Assembly: GCA_040877935.1 (NCBI GenBank)
Contig: JBBDNB010000056.1
Location: 1-49,969, forward strand
From: Chitinophagales bacterium
GTDB taxonomy: Bacteria > Bacteroidota > Bacteroidia > Chitinophagales > CAIOSU01
Length of the DNA: 49,969 nucleotides
Reading direction: 5' to 3'
A model generated the notes under the pieces. It worked only from the letters and a program-made list of their open reading frames with translations, was not told where the DNA came from and ran no database searches. Positions 7,193-17,702 of the stretch are shown piece by piece; the stretch's first letter is position 1; every line of letters begins with the position of its first letter. The position numbers and the translations under genes were made by a program.

Positions 7193-9565
7193 ATGAATGT
7201 CAAAAATCTTGTTATCACTGTGCTCCCGATTTTGCTTGTGCTTTGCTCTGCCGAATGGCTTTTCGCGCAGCAGAAATATACCATCAGCGGATATGTGAAA
7301 GAAGCGGCAACGGGGGAGAGTATGCTTGCTGTGAATGTAGTGGTTAAAGAATTGAACCAGGGCACCACAAGCAATGAGTTTGGTTTTTATTCGCTGAATT
7401 TACCGGAAGGCAATTATACGCTTGAGTTTTCATTTCTCGGATTTGAGCGCACAACAAAGCAGGTGGCCCTGAAAGAAAACACCAGGCTGAATGTGGAGCT
7501 GAATGATGCGGCCATAATGAAAGATGAAGTGGTGATTTCGGGTGAAAGACAGGATAAAAATGTGGAAAGTACGGAGATAAGTACGGTGGAATTGTCTATG
7601 AAAAGCGTGAAATCCATTCCTGCCTTGTTTGGCGAGGTGGATGTACTGAAGGCCATTCAGTTTTTACCGGGTGTGCAATCGGCAGGAGAGGGCAGCTCGG
7701 GATTTTATGTGCGCGGTGGTGGTCCCGATCAGAATTTGATTTTACTGGATCAGGCGGTGGTCTATAATACAGGACATTTATTTGGCTTTTTCTCGGTTTT
7801 CAATTCCGATGCGCTGAAGAATGTGAAATTGATAAAAGGTGGAATGCCGGCCCGCTATGGAGGGCGATTGTCATCGGTAGTGGACATTACTATGAAAGAT
7901 GGCAACTCCAAAGAATACCAGGTGGAAGGGGGCATTGGTGTGATTGCGTCAAGGCTTACAGTGCAAGGACCGATTGTAAAAGACAAAGCGTCATTTATTG
8001 TTTCGGGCAGAAGGACCTATCTGGAAGCTTTTTACCCAATTTTAGACAAAATTAAAGGTGGGGATTTTTCAGGCAACAAGTATTTTTTTTACGACCTGAA
8101 TGCCAAGGTCAATTATAAAGTATCGGACAAAGACCGCTTTTACCTCAGTGCCTATTTTGGAAAGGATGTGTTCAATTATGATTCGGGCGATGGGTTTTTT
8201 GACATCAATATTCCCTGGGGCAACAGAACGGCCACATTTCGCTGGAATCACCTGTTCAATTCCAAGCTTTTCATGAATTTATCGGCCATTTACAATGACT
8301 ATCGCTTTGAGGTCAGTTCCGGTTTCAAGGATGTGCGATTTGACCTCTTTTCAGGAATTCGCGACCTGAGTGCCAAAATGGATTTTGACTATTCCCCCAA
8401 TCCCAATCATTCTGTGAAGTTTGGTGTACTTTATACCCATCATGTTTTTACACCATACAGCGCTACAGGATTCGCAGGTGAAGCGCAGTTTCAAACCGAT
8501 AGCCTGAGTCAGAAATACGCCCATGAGGTGGCTGCTTATCTGGAAGATGACATCAGTTTGCACAGCAGGTTTAAGGTGAATATTGGCCTGCGCGCTTCTA
8601 TGTTTACTTTGGTAGGGCCGCTTAACCGTACTTATTACAATAATGAGACAGGAGAAATTATTGATCAGCGCTTTTATACCAAAGGTGAAAATATTGCGCA
8701 ACACTGGGGGCTGGAGCCGAGGATGAGTTTCCGCTTTACTGTGGATGATCATTCTTCCCTCAAGGGTGGTTTTACGATGAACAATCAATACATACATCTT
8801 GTCACCAGTGCTACTTCCACATTGCCCACAGACCTTTGGGTGCCGAGTACGGATATAGTAAAACCGCAAATAGGCTTTCAGTATTCGCTGGGCTATTTCC
8901 GCAATTTCCTGAATGACCTGCTGGAAACTTCAGTAGAGTTGTATTACAAGGATATGCGCAATCAAATAGAATATGGGGAAAGCTATGTGCCTACCTTGAA
9001 TACAGATATTGAGGATGCATTTGTTTTTGGGCGCGGTTATTCAACAGGGGCGGAGTTTTTTGTGAAAAAGACCCGAGGCGATTTTAATGGTTGGCTGGGC
9101 TATACGCTGAGCTGGACCTGGCGTGAATTTCCGGACATCAATGAAGGGGAGCGTTTTCCCGCTACATTTGATAGAAGACATGACCTTTCTGTTGTGGCTT
9201 CCTATAAAATCAATGAGAAATGGTCCTTGGGCGCTACATTTGTTTATGGAACCGGGCAGGCCACAACCGTTCCTGTAGGGCGCTATTTTATAGAAGGACA
9301 GGTAGTGAATGAATACGGTGATCGCAATGCATATAGGATGCCGGCCTATCACCGGGCGGATATTTCCGCTACTTATATTATTCCCCGCGAGAAATATTAT
9401 TCTGATTTAACGATTTCAATTTACAATGTTTACAGCAGAAGAAATCCTTATTTTATCTATTATGATGTAGAGGGCAGCATAGAAGATCAAAATCTCGAAA
9501 TTCAAGCCAAGCAGGTTTCCCTGTTTCCGATTTTGCCCTCACTGACCTGGAATTTTAAGTTTTAA
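7193..9565 (+). CDS. TonB-dependent outer membrane receptor with carboxypeptidase-regulatory-like domain
   Basis: 790 residues. A signal peptide (about residues 1-25, ending at LFAQ) is followed by a CarboxypepD_reg-like beta-sandwich (about 30-110: ISGYVKE, GTTSNEFGFYSLNLPEG). The plug domain (about 135-235) contains PGVQSAGEGSSGFYVRGG and DQNLILLDQAVVYN, and a 22-strand-type barrel extends to a C-terminal Phe. It imports a ligand across the outer membrane using TonB energy. There is no SusD partner next to it, so a polysaccharide substrate is not implied; siderophore, vitamin or peptide are all open. It stands alone between gene-poor intervals. Confidence 0.93.
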   Translation: MNVKNLVITVLPILLVLCSAEWLFAQQKYTISGYVKEAATGESMLAVNVVVKELNQGTTSNEFGFYSLNLPEGNYTLEFSFLGFERTTKQVALKENTRLNVELNDAAIMKDEVVISGERQDKNVESTEISTVELSMKSVKSIPALFGEVDVLKAIQFLPGVQSAGEGSSGFYVRGGGPDQNLILLDQAVVYNTGHLFGFFSVFNSDALKNVKLIKGGMPARYGGRLSSVVDITMKDGNSKEYQVEGGIGVIASRLTVQGPIVKDKASFIVSGRRTYLEAFYPILDKIKGGDFSGNKYFFYDLNAKVNYKVSDKDRFYLSAYFGKDVFNYDSGDGFFDINIPWGNRTATFRWNHLFNSKLFMNLSAIYNDYRFEVSSGFKDVRFDLFSGIRDLSAKMDFDYSPNPNHSVKFGVLYTHHVFTPYSATGFAGEAQFQTDSLSQKYAHEVAAYLEDDISLHSRFKVNIGLRASMFTLVGPLNRTYYNNETGEIIDQRFYTKGENIAQHWGLEPRMSFRFTVDDHSSLKGGFTMNNQYIHLVTSATSTLPTDLWVPSTDIVKPQIGFQYSLGYFRNFLNDLLETSVELYYKDMRNQIEYGESYVPTLNTDIEDAFVFGRGYSTGAEFFVKKTRGDFNGWLGYTLSWTWREFPDINEGERFPATFDRRHDLSVVASYKINEKWSLGATFVYGTGQATTVPVGRYFIEGQVVNEYGDRNAYRMPAYHRADISATYIIPREKYYSDLTISIYNVYSRRNPYFIYYDVEGSIEDQNLEIQAKQVSLFPILPSLTWNFKF

Positions 9566-10225
9566 AAAATCTGGTGTACAAAGCACTGATTATTAATCGA
9601 AAAATCAATAAAAACAAAAAACTGAAAAGTAAAATAACTAAAGTTTCGAAGCAAAATTGAGCAGAGTTTATCCTGAGGTATTTTTCTACGAGGTACATTA
9701 GTCAAGGGATCAGTTAACTCAATATAATTTGTAATCCGGGAGAGAATGGCATTGAGCAGTTGAGCCATAAAACAAGCATAAACGGAGTGGCCATTGCGAC
9801 TTTGTCCGAAGCACAGCAATCGGAAAATTTTGAAAAAATTTCCCGCTAATTGCGTAGCGAGTTTAGTCGCAATAATGCAGTGTTGCGTAGCTTTTATGAG
9901 TTCAATTGGTCGCAGCCTTGAATTTTTTGCCTGCCTGACCGGCAAAGGCAGGGTACTTTTTTTTCAAGAAAAAAGTACGGACAAAATGTCAATGGCAGCA
10001 CTTGTCAGAAGCATTGGTTAAATCAGGCATGAATAGTGAATTCAGGGCATCCCTATACCTGAAAATGATTTCTTACTTTTTGGAGTATTGAATTTGTTTG
10101 TAATTATATTAAAACCAGTGATTTATGGCAAATCAATACAGCTTTATCATATGCTTATTCAAAATAAAGAGAACTCCGAAACTTTAGTAAAATAATTCCG
10201 ATTTCAACAACTGGTTTAATACATT
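9566..10225. repeat. Gene-free interval with hairpins and repeat-like sequence
   Basis: No convincing gene is present; open frames here look like chance or repeat remnants. A GC-containing inverted repeat CCTGCC...GGCAGG (about 9930-9952) lies next to a strong AT-rich hairpin, GTACTTTTTT (9953-9962) against AAAAAAGTAC (9969-9978), which could terminate transcription in either direction. The region 9780-9920 contains phrases such as TTGCGTAGCGAG and TTGCGTAGC that recur internally, as in Bacteroidota interspersed repeats. Confidence 0.5.
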
Positions 10226-10233
10226 TATCTTTG
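10226..10233 (+). promoter_or_regulatory. Candidate -7 element (TATCTTTG)
   Basis: Matches the Bacteroidota -7 consensus TAnnTTTG and lies 33 bases before the start codon of the S9 peptidase. No clear TTTG -33 partner is visible at ideal spacing, so this is a moderate call. Confidence 0.45.
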
Positions 10234-10266
10234 GCCAATATCTAATGATTTTAAAAAATACTTTGT

Positions 10267-12918
10267 ATGCAATTTTTAATTAGAAGCTTTTCTTTCGTTT
10301 TAATTCTGTTATCTATACAATTACACGCCCAGGAAACTCCTTTACTGGATCGCGATTTATTTTTTGGAAACCCTGAAATTTCGAGCGGTCAGCTCAGTCC
10401 TGATGGCAAGTGGATTTCCTTTATGAAGGAATACAACGGGATTATGAATATTTGGGTGAAAAAGTTTGATGCCCCATTTGAAGCGGCAAGACCACTGACG
10501 GACAGTCCGCGACCGCTATACGGTTATTTCTGGACAAAAGACGGAAAATACATCCTTTATGCCAAAGACAAAGATGGCGATGAAAATATCAATGTATTTG
10601 CAGTGAACCCTATGGCTGAAGCGCAAGCAGGAAGTGTGCCCAATTCCAGAAATCTTACACCGGTCCAAGATGTAACTGCCCGTATTTATGCAGTAAGTGA
10701 CAATGACCCCGACCTTATGATGATTGGTTTAAACGACAGGGATAAGGCTTGGCACGACCTGTATTCATTAGAAATTTCTTCAGGAGAAATGATAAAGCTC
10801 TATGAAAACAGGGATCGGGTGACCAGTTATGAATTCGACTGGGAAGATAGTTTAAGGCTGTTGAGCAGAACAGACGAAGCAGGGAATACAACTATTTTGA
10901 GATTAGATAAGCACGGCAATACTACACCAATTTATGAAACGGATGTAACCGAGCAGGCTTATGTTGCAGGATGGAACAAAGACAATTCTAAATTTTACCT
11001 GGTTAGCAATAAAGGAGATCTGGATTTATCCACGCTATTTTTAATGGATCCTGAAACTAAGGAGCTGGAAAAAATTGAAGAAGATCCTAAAAAAAGAGTT
11101 GATTTTGGTGGGATGATGCTGGATGACAATACCCGTGAAATTGTTTATACATCATATACTGACGATAAAAAACGCTATTATTGGAAGAACAAGGAATGGG
11201 AAAAGAATTACAATTTTTTGAAAGAAAAATTCCCTGAAAGAGAGATCAGTTTTCAAAGTTATACCAATGATTATTCTAAATTCCTGATTTCAGTTTGGGG
11301 CGATAAATACCCTTCTGAATCATACTTCTTTAATACGGCATCAGATTCACTTATTTTTCAGTACACCCCTCGTCCTGAGCTGAAAGAGCAGGAAGAACAC
11401 CTGGCCAAAATGCAGCCAATTCGTTACAAGAGCAGCGATGGCCTGGAAATTCCCGCATACCTGACTATCCCAAATGGAAAAGAAGCAAAAAACCTGCCTG
11501 TTGTGGTGCTGGTGCATGGCGGTCCAAAAGGCCCACGTGACAACTGGGGCTACAATCCAATTGTTCAATTTTTGGCCAATAGAGGATATGCAGTACTACA
11601 GCCCAATTTCAGGGCTAGCGGTGGCTATGGGAAAGCTTTTTTAAATGCAGGAGATTTAGAATGGGGAAAACTCATGCAGGATGATATCACCTGGGGCGTA
11701 AAGCATTTAATCGCAGAAGGTATAGCCAATCCTTCTAAGGTAGGTATTATGGGTGGTAGCTATGGTGGTTATGCTACTTTGGCCGGCTTGGTCTTTACTC
11801 CGGATTTATATGCCTGTGGGGTCGATATAGTGGGGCCAAGTAATCTTTTCACGCTTTTGGAATCTATTCCGGCCTATTGGGAAGCCGGCAGGGCTTATTT
11901 TTATGGCATGATAGGCGATCCGGAAACAGAAGAAGGTCAAAAAAGAATCAGAGAGGCCAGTCCATTGTTTCATGCAGACAAGATCAAAAAACCACTCTTG
12001 ATTATTCAGGGAGCAAACGACCCGCGTGTAAAACAGGCAGAAGCCGATCAAATTGTAATTGCATTAAGGGATAAAAACAAACAAGTGGACTATTTGCTTG
12101 CAGACGATGAGGGGCATGGATTTGCCAAAGCAGTCAATCGCATGGCCATGTTTGCAGAAACAGAAAAGTTTTTAGCAGAAATATTAGGGGGCAGATACCA
12201 GAAAGAAATGTCTGAAGATGTTGCTAAAAGACTGGAAGAAATACGTGTGAATATTGATGATGTGACTTATGAGCCTATTGAAAAGAAAGCATCTGTGGGT
12301 CAATTGCCGGAAATTAATAATTCTCTTAAAAAACAAAGTTTTGAATACGATATTATGCTGAAATCCAGGGGACAGGAAATTCCTATGAAAATGACGCGCA
12401 GCATTGAAAAATACGATGAGAACAATTGGCTGGTAAAAGACCTGACAACCGGCCCGATGGGAGAAATAGTGGATGAAATGTTTTATACTGAAAATTTTGT
12501 ACCTGTTGAAAGAAAACTCGATCAATCAGGACAAAAGCTATCATTTAGCTATGCTCCCGATAAGGTTGTTATAAATATATTGGGCAAGGACAATGAAATT
12601 GAAATGGATGCTGCTTATATAGCTGATGCTCCCGGTTTGGATCAACTTATAGCAGGCTTTAATCTAAAAGAAGATTTTGAGTTGGTATTTGAAATGCCCG
12701 ATATGAATACAATGAAATCCAAACAAATGAAATTGAAAGTATTGGGCAGGGAAGATGTAAACAACAACAAATGCTGGAAAGTAGAAATTCTGTCAAGGGT
12801 AGAAGGTGATGCTTCGAGAACTACACTTTGGATCAACCAAAAGAAAGACTATGCCGAGAAAATCGAACAATTTATACCTGAAATGGGCGATGCTTTGATA
12901 ATAACTACCAAAAAATAA
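10267..12918 (+). CDS. S9 family prolyl oligopeptidase-type peptidase with C-terminal extension
   Basis: 883 residues. A signal peptide ([10 protein letters not shown]...LHAQ) is followed by a beta-propeller region (about 35-370). The alpha/beta hydrolase domain has Ser498 in GGSYGGY, Asp585 in GANDPR and His617 in DEGHGF, a complete catalytic triad in the order of acylaminoacyl/dipeptidyl peptidases. It should cleave peptides in the periplasm or at the surface. The enzyme fold ends near residue 645, and about 235 more residues follow that are beta-rich and resemble DUF3108/LolA-like lipid-binding sandwiches. That extension is not usual in the family. A TAnnTTTG element lies upstream. Confidence 0.92.
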   Translation: MQFLIRSFSFVLILLSIQLHAQETPLLDRDLFFGNPEISSGQLSPDGKWISFMKEYNGIMNIWVKKFDAPFEAARPLTDSPRPLYGYFWTKDGKYILYAKDKDGDENINVFAVNPMAEAQAGSVPNSRNLTPVQDVTARIYAVSDNDPDLMMIGLNDRDKAWHDLYSLEISSGEMIKLYENRDRVTSYEFDWEDSLRLLSRTDEAGNTTILRLDKHGNTTPIYETDVTEQAYVAGWNKDNSKFYLVSNKGDLDLSTLFLMDPETKELEKIEEDPKKRVDFGGMMLDDNTREIVYTSYTDDKKRYYWKNKEWEKNYNFLKEKFPEREISFQSYTNDYSKFLISVWGDKYPSESYFFNTASDSLIFQYTPRPELKEQEEHLAKMQPIRYKSSDGLEIPAYLTIPNGKEAKNLPVVVLVHGGPKGPRDNWGYNPIVQFLANRGYAVLQPNFRASGGYGKAFLNAGDLEWGKLMQDDITWGVKHLIAEGIANPSKVGIMGGSYGGYATLAGLVFTPDLYACGVDIVGPSNLFTLLESIPAYWEAGRAYFYGMIGDPETEEGQKRIREASPLFHADKIKKPLLIIQGANDPRVKQAEADQIVIALRDKNKQVDYLLADDEGHGFAKAVNRMAMFAETEKFLAEILGGRYQKEMSEDVAKRLEEIRVNIDDVTYEPIEKKASVGQLPEINNSLKKQSFEYDIMLKSRGQEIPMKMTRSIEKYDENNWLVKDLTTGPMGEIVDEMFYTENFVPVERKLDQSGQKLSFSYAPDKVVINILGKDNEIEMDAAYIADAPGLDQLIAGFNLKEDFELVFEMPDMNTMKSKQMKLKVLGREDVNNNKCWKVEILSRVEGDASRTTLWINQKKDYAEKIEQFIPEMGDALIITTKK

Positions 12919-13025
12919 CGAGTCATTAAGCGTGTTTTTTAAGTTGAATTTTGAGAAGATATTTTTACAAAAACTTGAATTTAGTGTTTTGAATTCGTAT
13001 TTTACAGAAGGACAAAATTCCTTTT

Positions 13026-15470
13026 ATGAAAAATATCTACTTTCTTCTCTCTTTTTTGCTTCTTGCTCAATTGATATCTGCTCAAAATGTAGGTATTGGT
13101 GTGCCAAGCCCTTTGGAAAAACTTCATATTGACGGATCCTTACGTGGAAATCAATCCGGTGCAGTGCGTATAAGTACCGGAAATGGTTATGTTGACATAG
13201 GTCCAAAGAATGGGTCCTGGTCGCATTTTGAAACCGACAGAACACGATTTTATTTCAATGAAGGCATTACTGTTGATGGCGGACTTATTGGAAGCCACTC
13301 CGGAGATGATTTAAGTCTGCAGACCAATGGCACAACCCGAATCTCTGTTTTAAATTCCAATGGAAATGTTGGAATTGGGCTTGCCAGTCCCTTGTATAAA
13401 TTTCAGATAGCGGGAGGTAGTGATGTGCGATCTAATATAGTTACAGACGGTTATGCTGAAGATGTAAGTGGCATTATCCAGGGCAATTATGTGCCATCTC
13501 ACTCATGGAGTATTGGAACTGGCAGTGTAGGTGTTTTTAGTCAGAATGGTGCTACAAGTGAAAATGAAAGAGTTTGGCATGAAGGCCCTCATGGCAACAG
13601 AGTAATTGCATGGCTTGGAAAAGGCACCGATAACAATGGTGATGGAGGTTGGAACTCTCAGACTTTTCCTATCGATCATACTAAAACCTACCGTGTCTCT
13701 GTATGGATTAAAAAAGTAGGAGGTACTGGGGGAAATACTTATCTGGGGTGTCTGGGTAGTGACTTAAACCATCTCAATGGAACTTCAGAAAGTAATCCTT
13801 ATTTCTGGAGCGGTGACTTGCCGGAATTGGACAAATGGTATTTGATCGTAGGGTATATTCACGGTAGTGGAGATCCTTCTACTACAAGTTATGGAGGGAT
13901 TTATGACAGTAAAACGGGTGAAAAAGTAATCTCAACTACCGATTTTAAATTTGCCACTTCAGCAACTCAACAAAGACATCGTTCCTATTTGTATTACAAT
14001 AGCTCGGCAGGACATGAGCAATATTTTTGGGATCCGCGTTTTGAAGAGGTCAACGGTAAAGAGCCTTCTATAAGTGCATTACTTGGAGTAAGTACATCCG
14101 GTGGCGAAAATTATATTAAAAACCAATTTGCAAGCGACCAGAATGCTGACTTCAGAATTTCAGGACAGGGAAGAGTAGCAAGTGATTTTACAGTTGCAGG
14201 CAATACATATGCCCAAGACAGGCTTTATGTTGGAACCGGTGGAGGTTATTTTTACAATGATGCCGGTTCAAGAGTAAGAATTAATCAGGATTTTTACACC
14301 AATAACTCCAATACTTATCTGTATGGAGACAATACTTATCTTGGAGATGCCAGCGGAGACAATGTACATTTAAGAGGGAATCAATTTTCCTGGACCTCTG
14401 GAGGTGGAGGAATAATCAACACCTCAGGCAATGTAGGTATTGGTACAACCGGTCCTTCGCAAAAATTAGATGTAAACGGGCAAGTTAGAATTCGCGGGGG
14501 AAGTCCTGCAGAAGGAAAAGTGTTAAGAGCTATAGACGGAACAGGTGTGGCTACCTGGGAAAAAGAGGGTAGAGGAGAGTATAATGAAGGTTCAGTTTCT
14601 GCCGGAAACTGGTATCGTATAGCTTACAACCCCGGCAACAGAGCCAATGCCGAATTTACCTTGAGGGATTATATTAGTGGTGGCGGACATTCCACATTGA
14701 AATTCATAGCAGGAATCTCTTATGGAAACGATGGCAATATGAGTTTTACGGTATTGTCTCACAGTAAGTACGGTACTACTCCTACTTTTTCTCAAGTCAG
14801 AATAATGAGAAACGGGACATATGATAACATGTATTTAGAAGTTTATATTAGCCGTACAGGAAGTGTAGATTACTCTATTGTAAATAATTTGCAAAGCAGC
14901 GGTTGGATTCCGGTTGACTGGACAGCAGGTTCTATTCCTTCAGGTTATACCGTTAGAACTTTTGATGTGAATAATCTTTTTGTTGTAGGTGATTACCAAA
15001 ATCGCTTTACTGTAAAACGAGGTGGAAATGCCGAATTAGCAGGTCGTTTTAAGTCCAATGGCATCAATGAAACTTCTGATATAAGGTTTAAACAAAATAT
15101 TAATGCGCTTGAAAACAGCTTAGACAAAGTCAAGCAATTGCGCGGAGTGAATTATTATTGGAAAGTTGATGAGTTTCCTGATAAAGGTTTTTCTAAAGGG
15201 AAAGAAATCGGTGTAATAGCGCAGGAAGTGGAAGAAATTTTCCCTGAATTGGTGAGCATCGATGATCATGGCTATAAATCCGTTCAGTACAGCCATTTGG
15301 TGCCTGTATTAATAGAAGCGATCAAAGAACAACAAGCGCTTATTGAAAATCAAAAGCAGGAAATGGAAAGTATGGCCCAGGCACTTTGTGGGCAGGAAAC
15401 CAAAACAGATGATCTTGAAACCAGGCTGAATTATCTTGAAGAAATGCTTTTACAGACTGCTAAAAAATAA
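13026..15470 (+). CDS. Surface protein with C-terminal S74 intramolecular chaperone (tail-fibre-like)
   Basis: 814 residues. A signal peptide ends near residue 20 (LISAQ). The body consists of repeated short 'NVGIG.PSPLEKLHIDG' beta-strand segments typical of trimeric fibres. The C-terminal peptidase S74 domain (about 684-780) begins SDIRFKQNI, where Ser684 and Lys689 hold the Ser/Lys spacing that drives self-cleavage in phage endosialidases. A final coiled coil (about 775-812) follows. It is likely exported as a fibrous trimer and then matured by losing the chaperone. No phage genes are near, so this is a chromosomal adhesin-like use of the fold, known in Bacteroidota. Confidence 0.88.
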   Translation: MKNIYFLLSFLLLAQLISAQNVGIGVPSPLEKLHIDGSLRGNQSGAVRISTGNGYVDIGPKNGSWSHFETDRTRFYFNEGITVDGGLIGSHSGDDLSLQTNGTTRISVLNSNGNVGIGLASPLYKFQIAGGSDVRSNIVTDGYAEDVSGIIQGNYVPSHSWSIGTGSVGVFSQNGATSENERVWHEGPHGNRVIAWLGKGTDNNGDGGWNSQTFPIDHTKTYRVSVWIKKVGGTGGNTYLGCLGSDLNHLNGTSESNPYFWSGDLPELDKWYLIVGYIHGSGDPSTTSYGGIYDSKTGEKVISTTDFKFATSATQQRHRSYLYYNSSAGHEQYFWDPRFEEVNGKEPSISALLGVSTSGGENYIKNQFASDQNADFRISGQGRVASDFTVAGNTYAQDRLYVGTGGGYFYNDAGSRVRINQDFYTNNSNTYLYGDNTYLGDASGDNVHLRGNQFSWTSGGGGIINTSGNVGIGTTGPSQKLDVNGQVRIRGGSPAEGKVLRAIDGTGVATWEKEGRGEYNEGSVSAGNWYRIAYNPGNRANAEFTLRDYISGGGHSTLKFIAGISYGNDGNMSFTVLSHSKYGTTPTFSQVRIMRNGTYDNMYLEVYISRTGSVDYSIVNNLQSSGWIPVDWTAGSIPSGYTVRTFDVNNLFVVGDYQNRFTVKRGGNAELAGRFKSNGINETSDIRFKQNINALENSLDKVKQLRGVNYYWKVDEFPDKGFSKGKEIGVIAQEVEEIFPELVSIDDHGYKSVQYSHLVPVLIEAIKEQQALIENQKQEMESMAQALCGQETKTDDLETRLNYLEEMLLQTAKK

Positions 15471-15480
15471 TAATCCCGGT

Positions 15481-16173
15481 TTACAAATACTTAAAAATGG
15501 TATAGAGTATTTTATACCCGGCCATAAAGGAGCCTTTGAGCGTTCCACTGACTTTTGAGTGGCCAATGCGTTTTCTGTAAGTCACCGGCACTTCGGTGCA
15601 ATTCAGCTTTTGTTTGGCAGCTTTCAGTTGCATTTCTACAGTCCAACCATAGGTGGTATCTTGCATGTTTAGTTGTATAAGCTTCTCGAATTTTATGGCG
15701 CGAAATGGCCCCAGGTCGGTGAATTTCATGCCGTAAAACTGTTTGATTAAAAAAGTAGCCAGCCAATTTCCGAAAATCTGCTGTGGCATCATGGCTCCCA
15801 ATTCCCTGCTTCCGAGTGCACGCGAACCTATAACGAGATCATAATCCCGTTCAATAATGGGTTGTACAATTTTTGGCAGTTCTTCCGGATAATCTGAATA
15901 ATCGGCATCCAGAAAAACAATAATATCTGGTTTTTCACTCAAATTAGCACAATAGGCTATCCCTTTCAAACAGGCAAAACCATAGCCTTGCCGTAGCTCT
16001 TCCAATACTGTAGCTCCTGCATCTTCTGCCTTGATTTTAGTAGCATCATTTGAATTGTTATTGACAACTATAATTTCATATACCCAATCTTTGGGAATAT
16101 CCCCGATGACTTTAGAAACAGCATTCTCTTCATTGAAAGCTGGAATAATAACGACAATGCTCTGATCAGACAT
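15481..16173 (-). CDS. GT2 family glycosyltransferase, polyprenyl-phosphate sugar synthase-like
   Basis: 230 residues with no membrane segments, the size of DPM1-like enzymes. The nucleotide-sugar fold is visible as VVIIPAFNEENAV, VVNNNSNDAT and FLDADYSDYP (the DxD metal site), with GSRALGSRE and TDLGPFRAI further on. It probably transfers a hexose from a nucleotide sugar to a lipid carrier on the cytoplasmic face. The gene starts 3 bases after the stop of the larger GT2 protein, so the two form the end of the long minus-strand run. Its stop is convergent with the S74 protein gene, 10 bases apart. Confidence 0.88.
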   Translation of the reverse strand: MSDQSIVVIIPAFNEENAVSKVIGDIPKDWVYEIIVVNNNSNDATKIKAEDAGATVLEELRQGYGFACLKGIAYCANLSEKPDIIVFLDADYSDYPEELPKIVQPIIERDYDLVIGSRALGSRELGAMMPQQIFGNWLATFLIKQFYGMKFTDLGPFRAIKFEKLIQLNMQDTTYGWTVEMQLKAAKQKLNCTEVPVTYRKRIGHSKVSGTLKGSFMAGYKILYTIFKYL

Positions 16174-16176
16174 TTC

Positions 16177-17679
16177 TTAAGATTTAAATTTTTCATTGAA
16201 AAGAGAATAGTAAAATACGAGCGCAAACCCCAAGCAAAGCATAAAGAGAAATGGCATGAGGCTGTATTCCCCAAAATAGGCAGCCATTGCCAGCCCAAAA
16301 GAGAAATACAGTACCAAAAGGCCTTCGAGTATTGTAATCAAATTAATGGAAGAAAGCACATAATTGCTTTTTGAAATCAGCTTGTGTTCTTGGGTAATAT
16401 TGAATTTGGGTGTTCGGATAAAAGGTGTTTTTTTACCGATGTAACCTTGGGCTACGGCAATTGCATTGTGCAGTGAAAGCCCCATGGATATGGCCAGGAA
16501 TAAGGGGAATTTAATCATGAACTTCCCTAATGCTTTTGAAATGGATTTTTCATTTTTCAAATTTGACACAAAATACAAAGCACCTATGGCCAAAAAGCTG
16601 AGGATAAAAATGGATGCATAATTGACTATATCATCCAGATAGCTGAACCGGTTTTTGAAATAAACCAGGGGTACGCTTACTATGGCACTTGAAATCACAG
16701 CGATAAACACCAGGTTGTTGAGCAGGTGAAAAATGGCGTGAAACCGGGTTTTTAAGGGCATTTTCAATTTCATAACATTCCAAAAATGCTTTCGGGCTGT
16801 TTCGGCACCGCCCTTGGTCCAGCGGTATTGCTGCGATTTAAGGGCACTCATCACAGGGGGCAGTTCTGCCGGAGCTGTCACATCTTCTAAATATTTGAAT
16901 TTCCAGCCTTTCATTTGTGCCCGGTAGCTGAGATCAAGATCTTCTGTAAGTGTATCAAAATTCCAATTGCCGCTGTCTTCAATACATTTCTTGCGCCACA
17001 CACCGGCAGTACCATTAAAGTTGATAAATGAATTGGAAATGTTCCTTCCGCTTTGCTCCACTACAAAATGTCCGTCCAGGCCAAATGCCTGCATTTGAGT
17101 CAGCAAAGAGTAGTTTTTATTGATGTGCTCCCAGCGTGTTTGCACCATCCCAATTTCAGGATTAAAAAAACAGGGAATGGTTTTCAATAAAAAATCCTTT
17201 TCGGGCAAAAAATCGGCATCGAAAATGGCTATAAATTCACCTTTGGCTATTTGAAGGCTATGTGCAAGTGCGCCTGCTTTAAAACCGCTTCTGTCAGTTC
17301 GATGGATGTGCAGGATGTCAAATCCTTTGTTTTTCCAATAACTGACCCGTTCGGCAATAATGTCAAAAGTTTCATCTGTAGAATCATCCAATACTTGTAT
17401 TTCCAATTTATTTGTAGGATAATCCAATTTGGCAATGGCATCTATAAGTCTTGAAGCGACCAGTTTTTCATTGTAAATAGGGAGTTGAACACTCACAAAA
17501 GGGAAATGCTCCTGCTTAATATTGTCTTCAAACTGAGCAGCTTTAAGGTTTTTCTTTTTGAAAAGGTATTGGTAAACCAGGTGCAGTTGGGCTAAGCTAT
17601 AAAAGAATATAAACGAAAGCGCAATTGTATAAATGGCAATAATGACCGAAACAAATATTTTTACTGCTGTTATTTCCAT
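16177..17679 (-). CDS. Membrane GT2 glycosyltransferase (cellulose-synthase-like)
   Basis: 500 residues. One N-terminal and about four C-terminal membrane helices flank the cytoplasmic catalytic domain. Motifs are in order: VQLPIYNE, VLDDSTDE, FDADFLP (DxD), TEDLDLSYR (catalytic D of the TED box) and QQYRW (QxxRW). This set defines processive or ceramide-glucosyltransferase/CsbB-like enzymes that transfer sugars at the inner membrane. Product unknown. It is 23 bases downstream of the Fe-S membrane protein and 3 bases upstream of the small GT2, suggesting co-transcription and a shared glycolipid product. Confidence 0.9.
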   Translation of the reverse strand: MEITAVKIFVSVIIAIYTIALSFIFFYSLAQLHLVYQYLFKKKNLKAAQFEDNIKQEHFPFVSVQLPIYNEKLVASRLIDAIAKLDYPTNKLEIQVLDDSTDETFDIIAERVSYWKNKGFDILHIHRTDRSGFKAGALAHSLQIAKGEFIAIFDADFLPEKDFLLKTIPCFFNPEIGMVQTRWEHINKNYSLLTQMQAFGLDGHFVVEQSGRNISNSFINFNGTAGVWRKKCIEDSGNWNFDTLTEDLDLSYRAQMKGWKFKYLEDVTAPAELPPVMSALKSQQYRWTKGGAETARKHFWNVMKLKMPLKTRFHAIFHLLNNLVFIAVISSAIVSVPLVYFKNRFSYLDDIVNYASIFILSFLAIGALYFVSNLKNEKSISKALGKFMIKFPLFLAISMGLSLHNAIAVAQGYIGKKTPFIRTPKFNITQEHKLISKSNYVLSSINLITILEGLLVLYFSFGLAMAAYFGEYSLMPFLFMLCLGFALVFYYSLFNEKFKS

Positions 17680-17702
17680 TGGTGATGCCGGCTGAGCTTG
17701 CT

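Noticed and set aside
7193-9565. SusC of a polysaccharide utilisation locus
   Set aside because: No SusD or glycoside hydrolase is nearby, and the receptor has the shorter non-SusC length.
9562-9945. A 127-codon open frame on the minus strand after the TonB receptor
   Set aside because: No recognisable domain, composition resembles repeat DNA, and it covers the repeat-like stretch and touches the receptor's stop.
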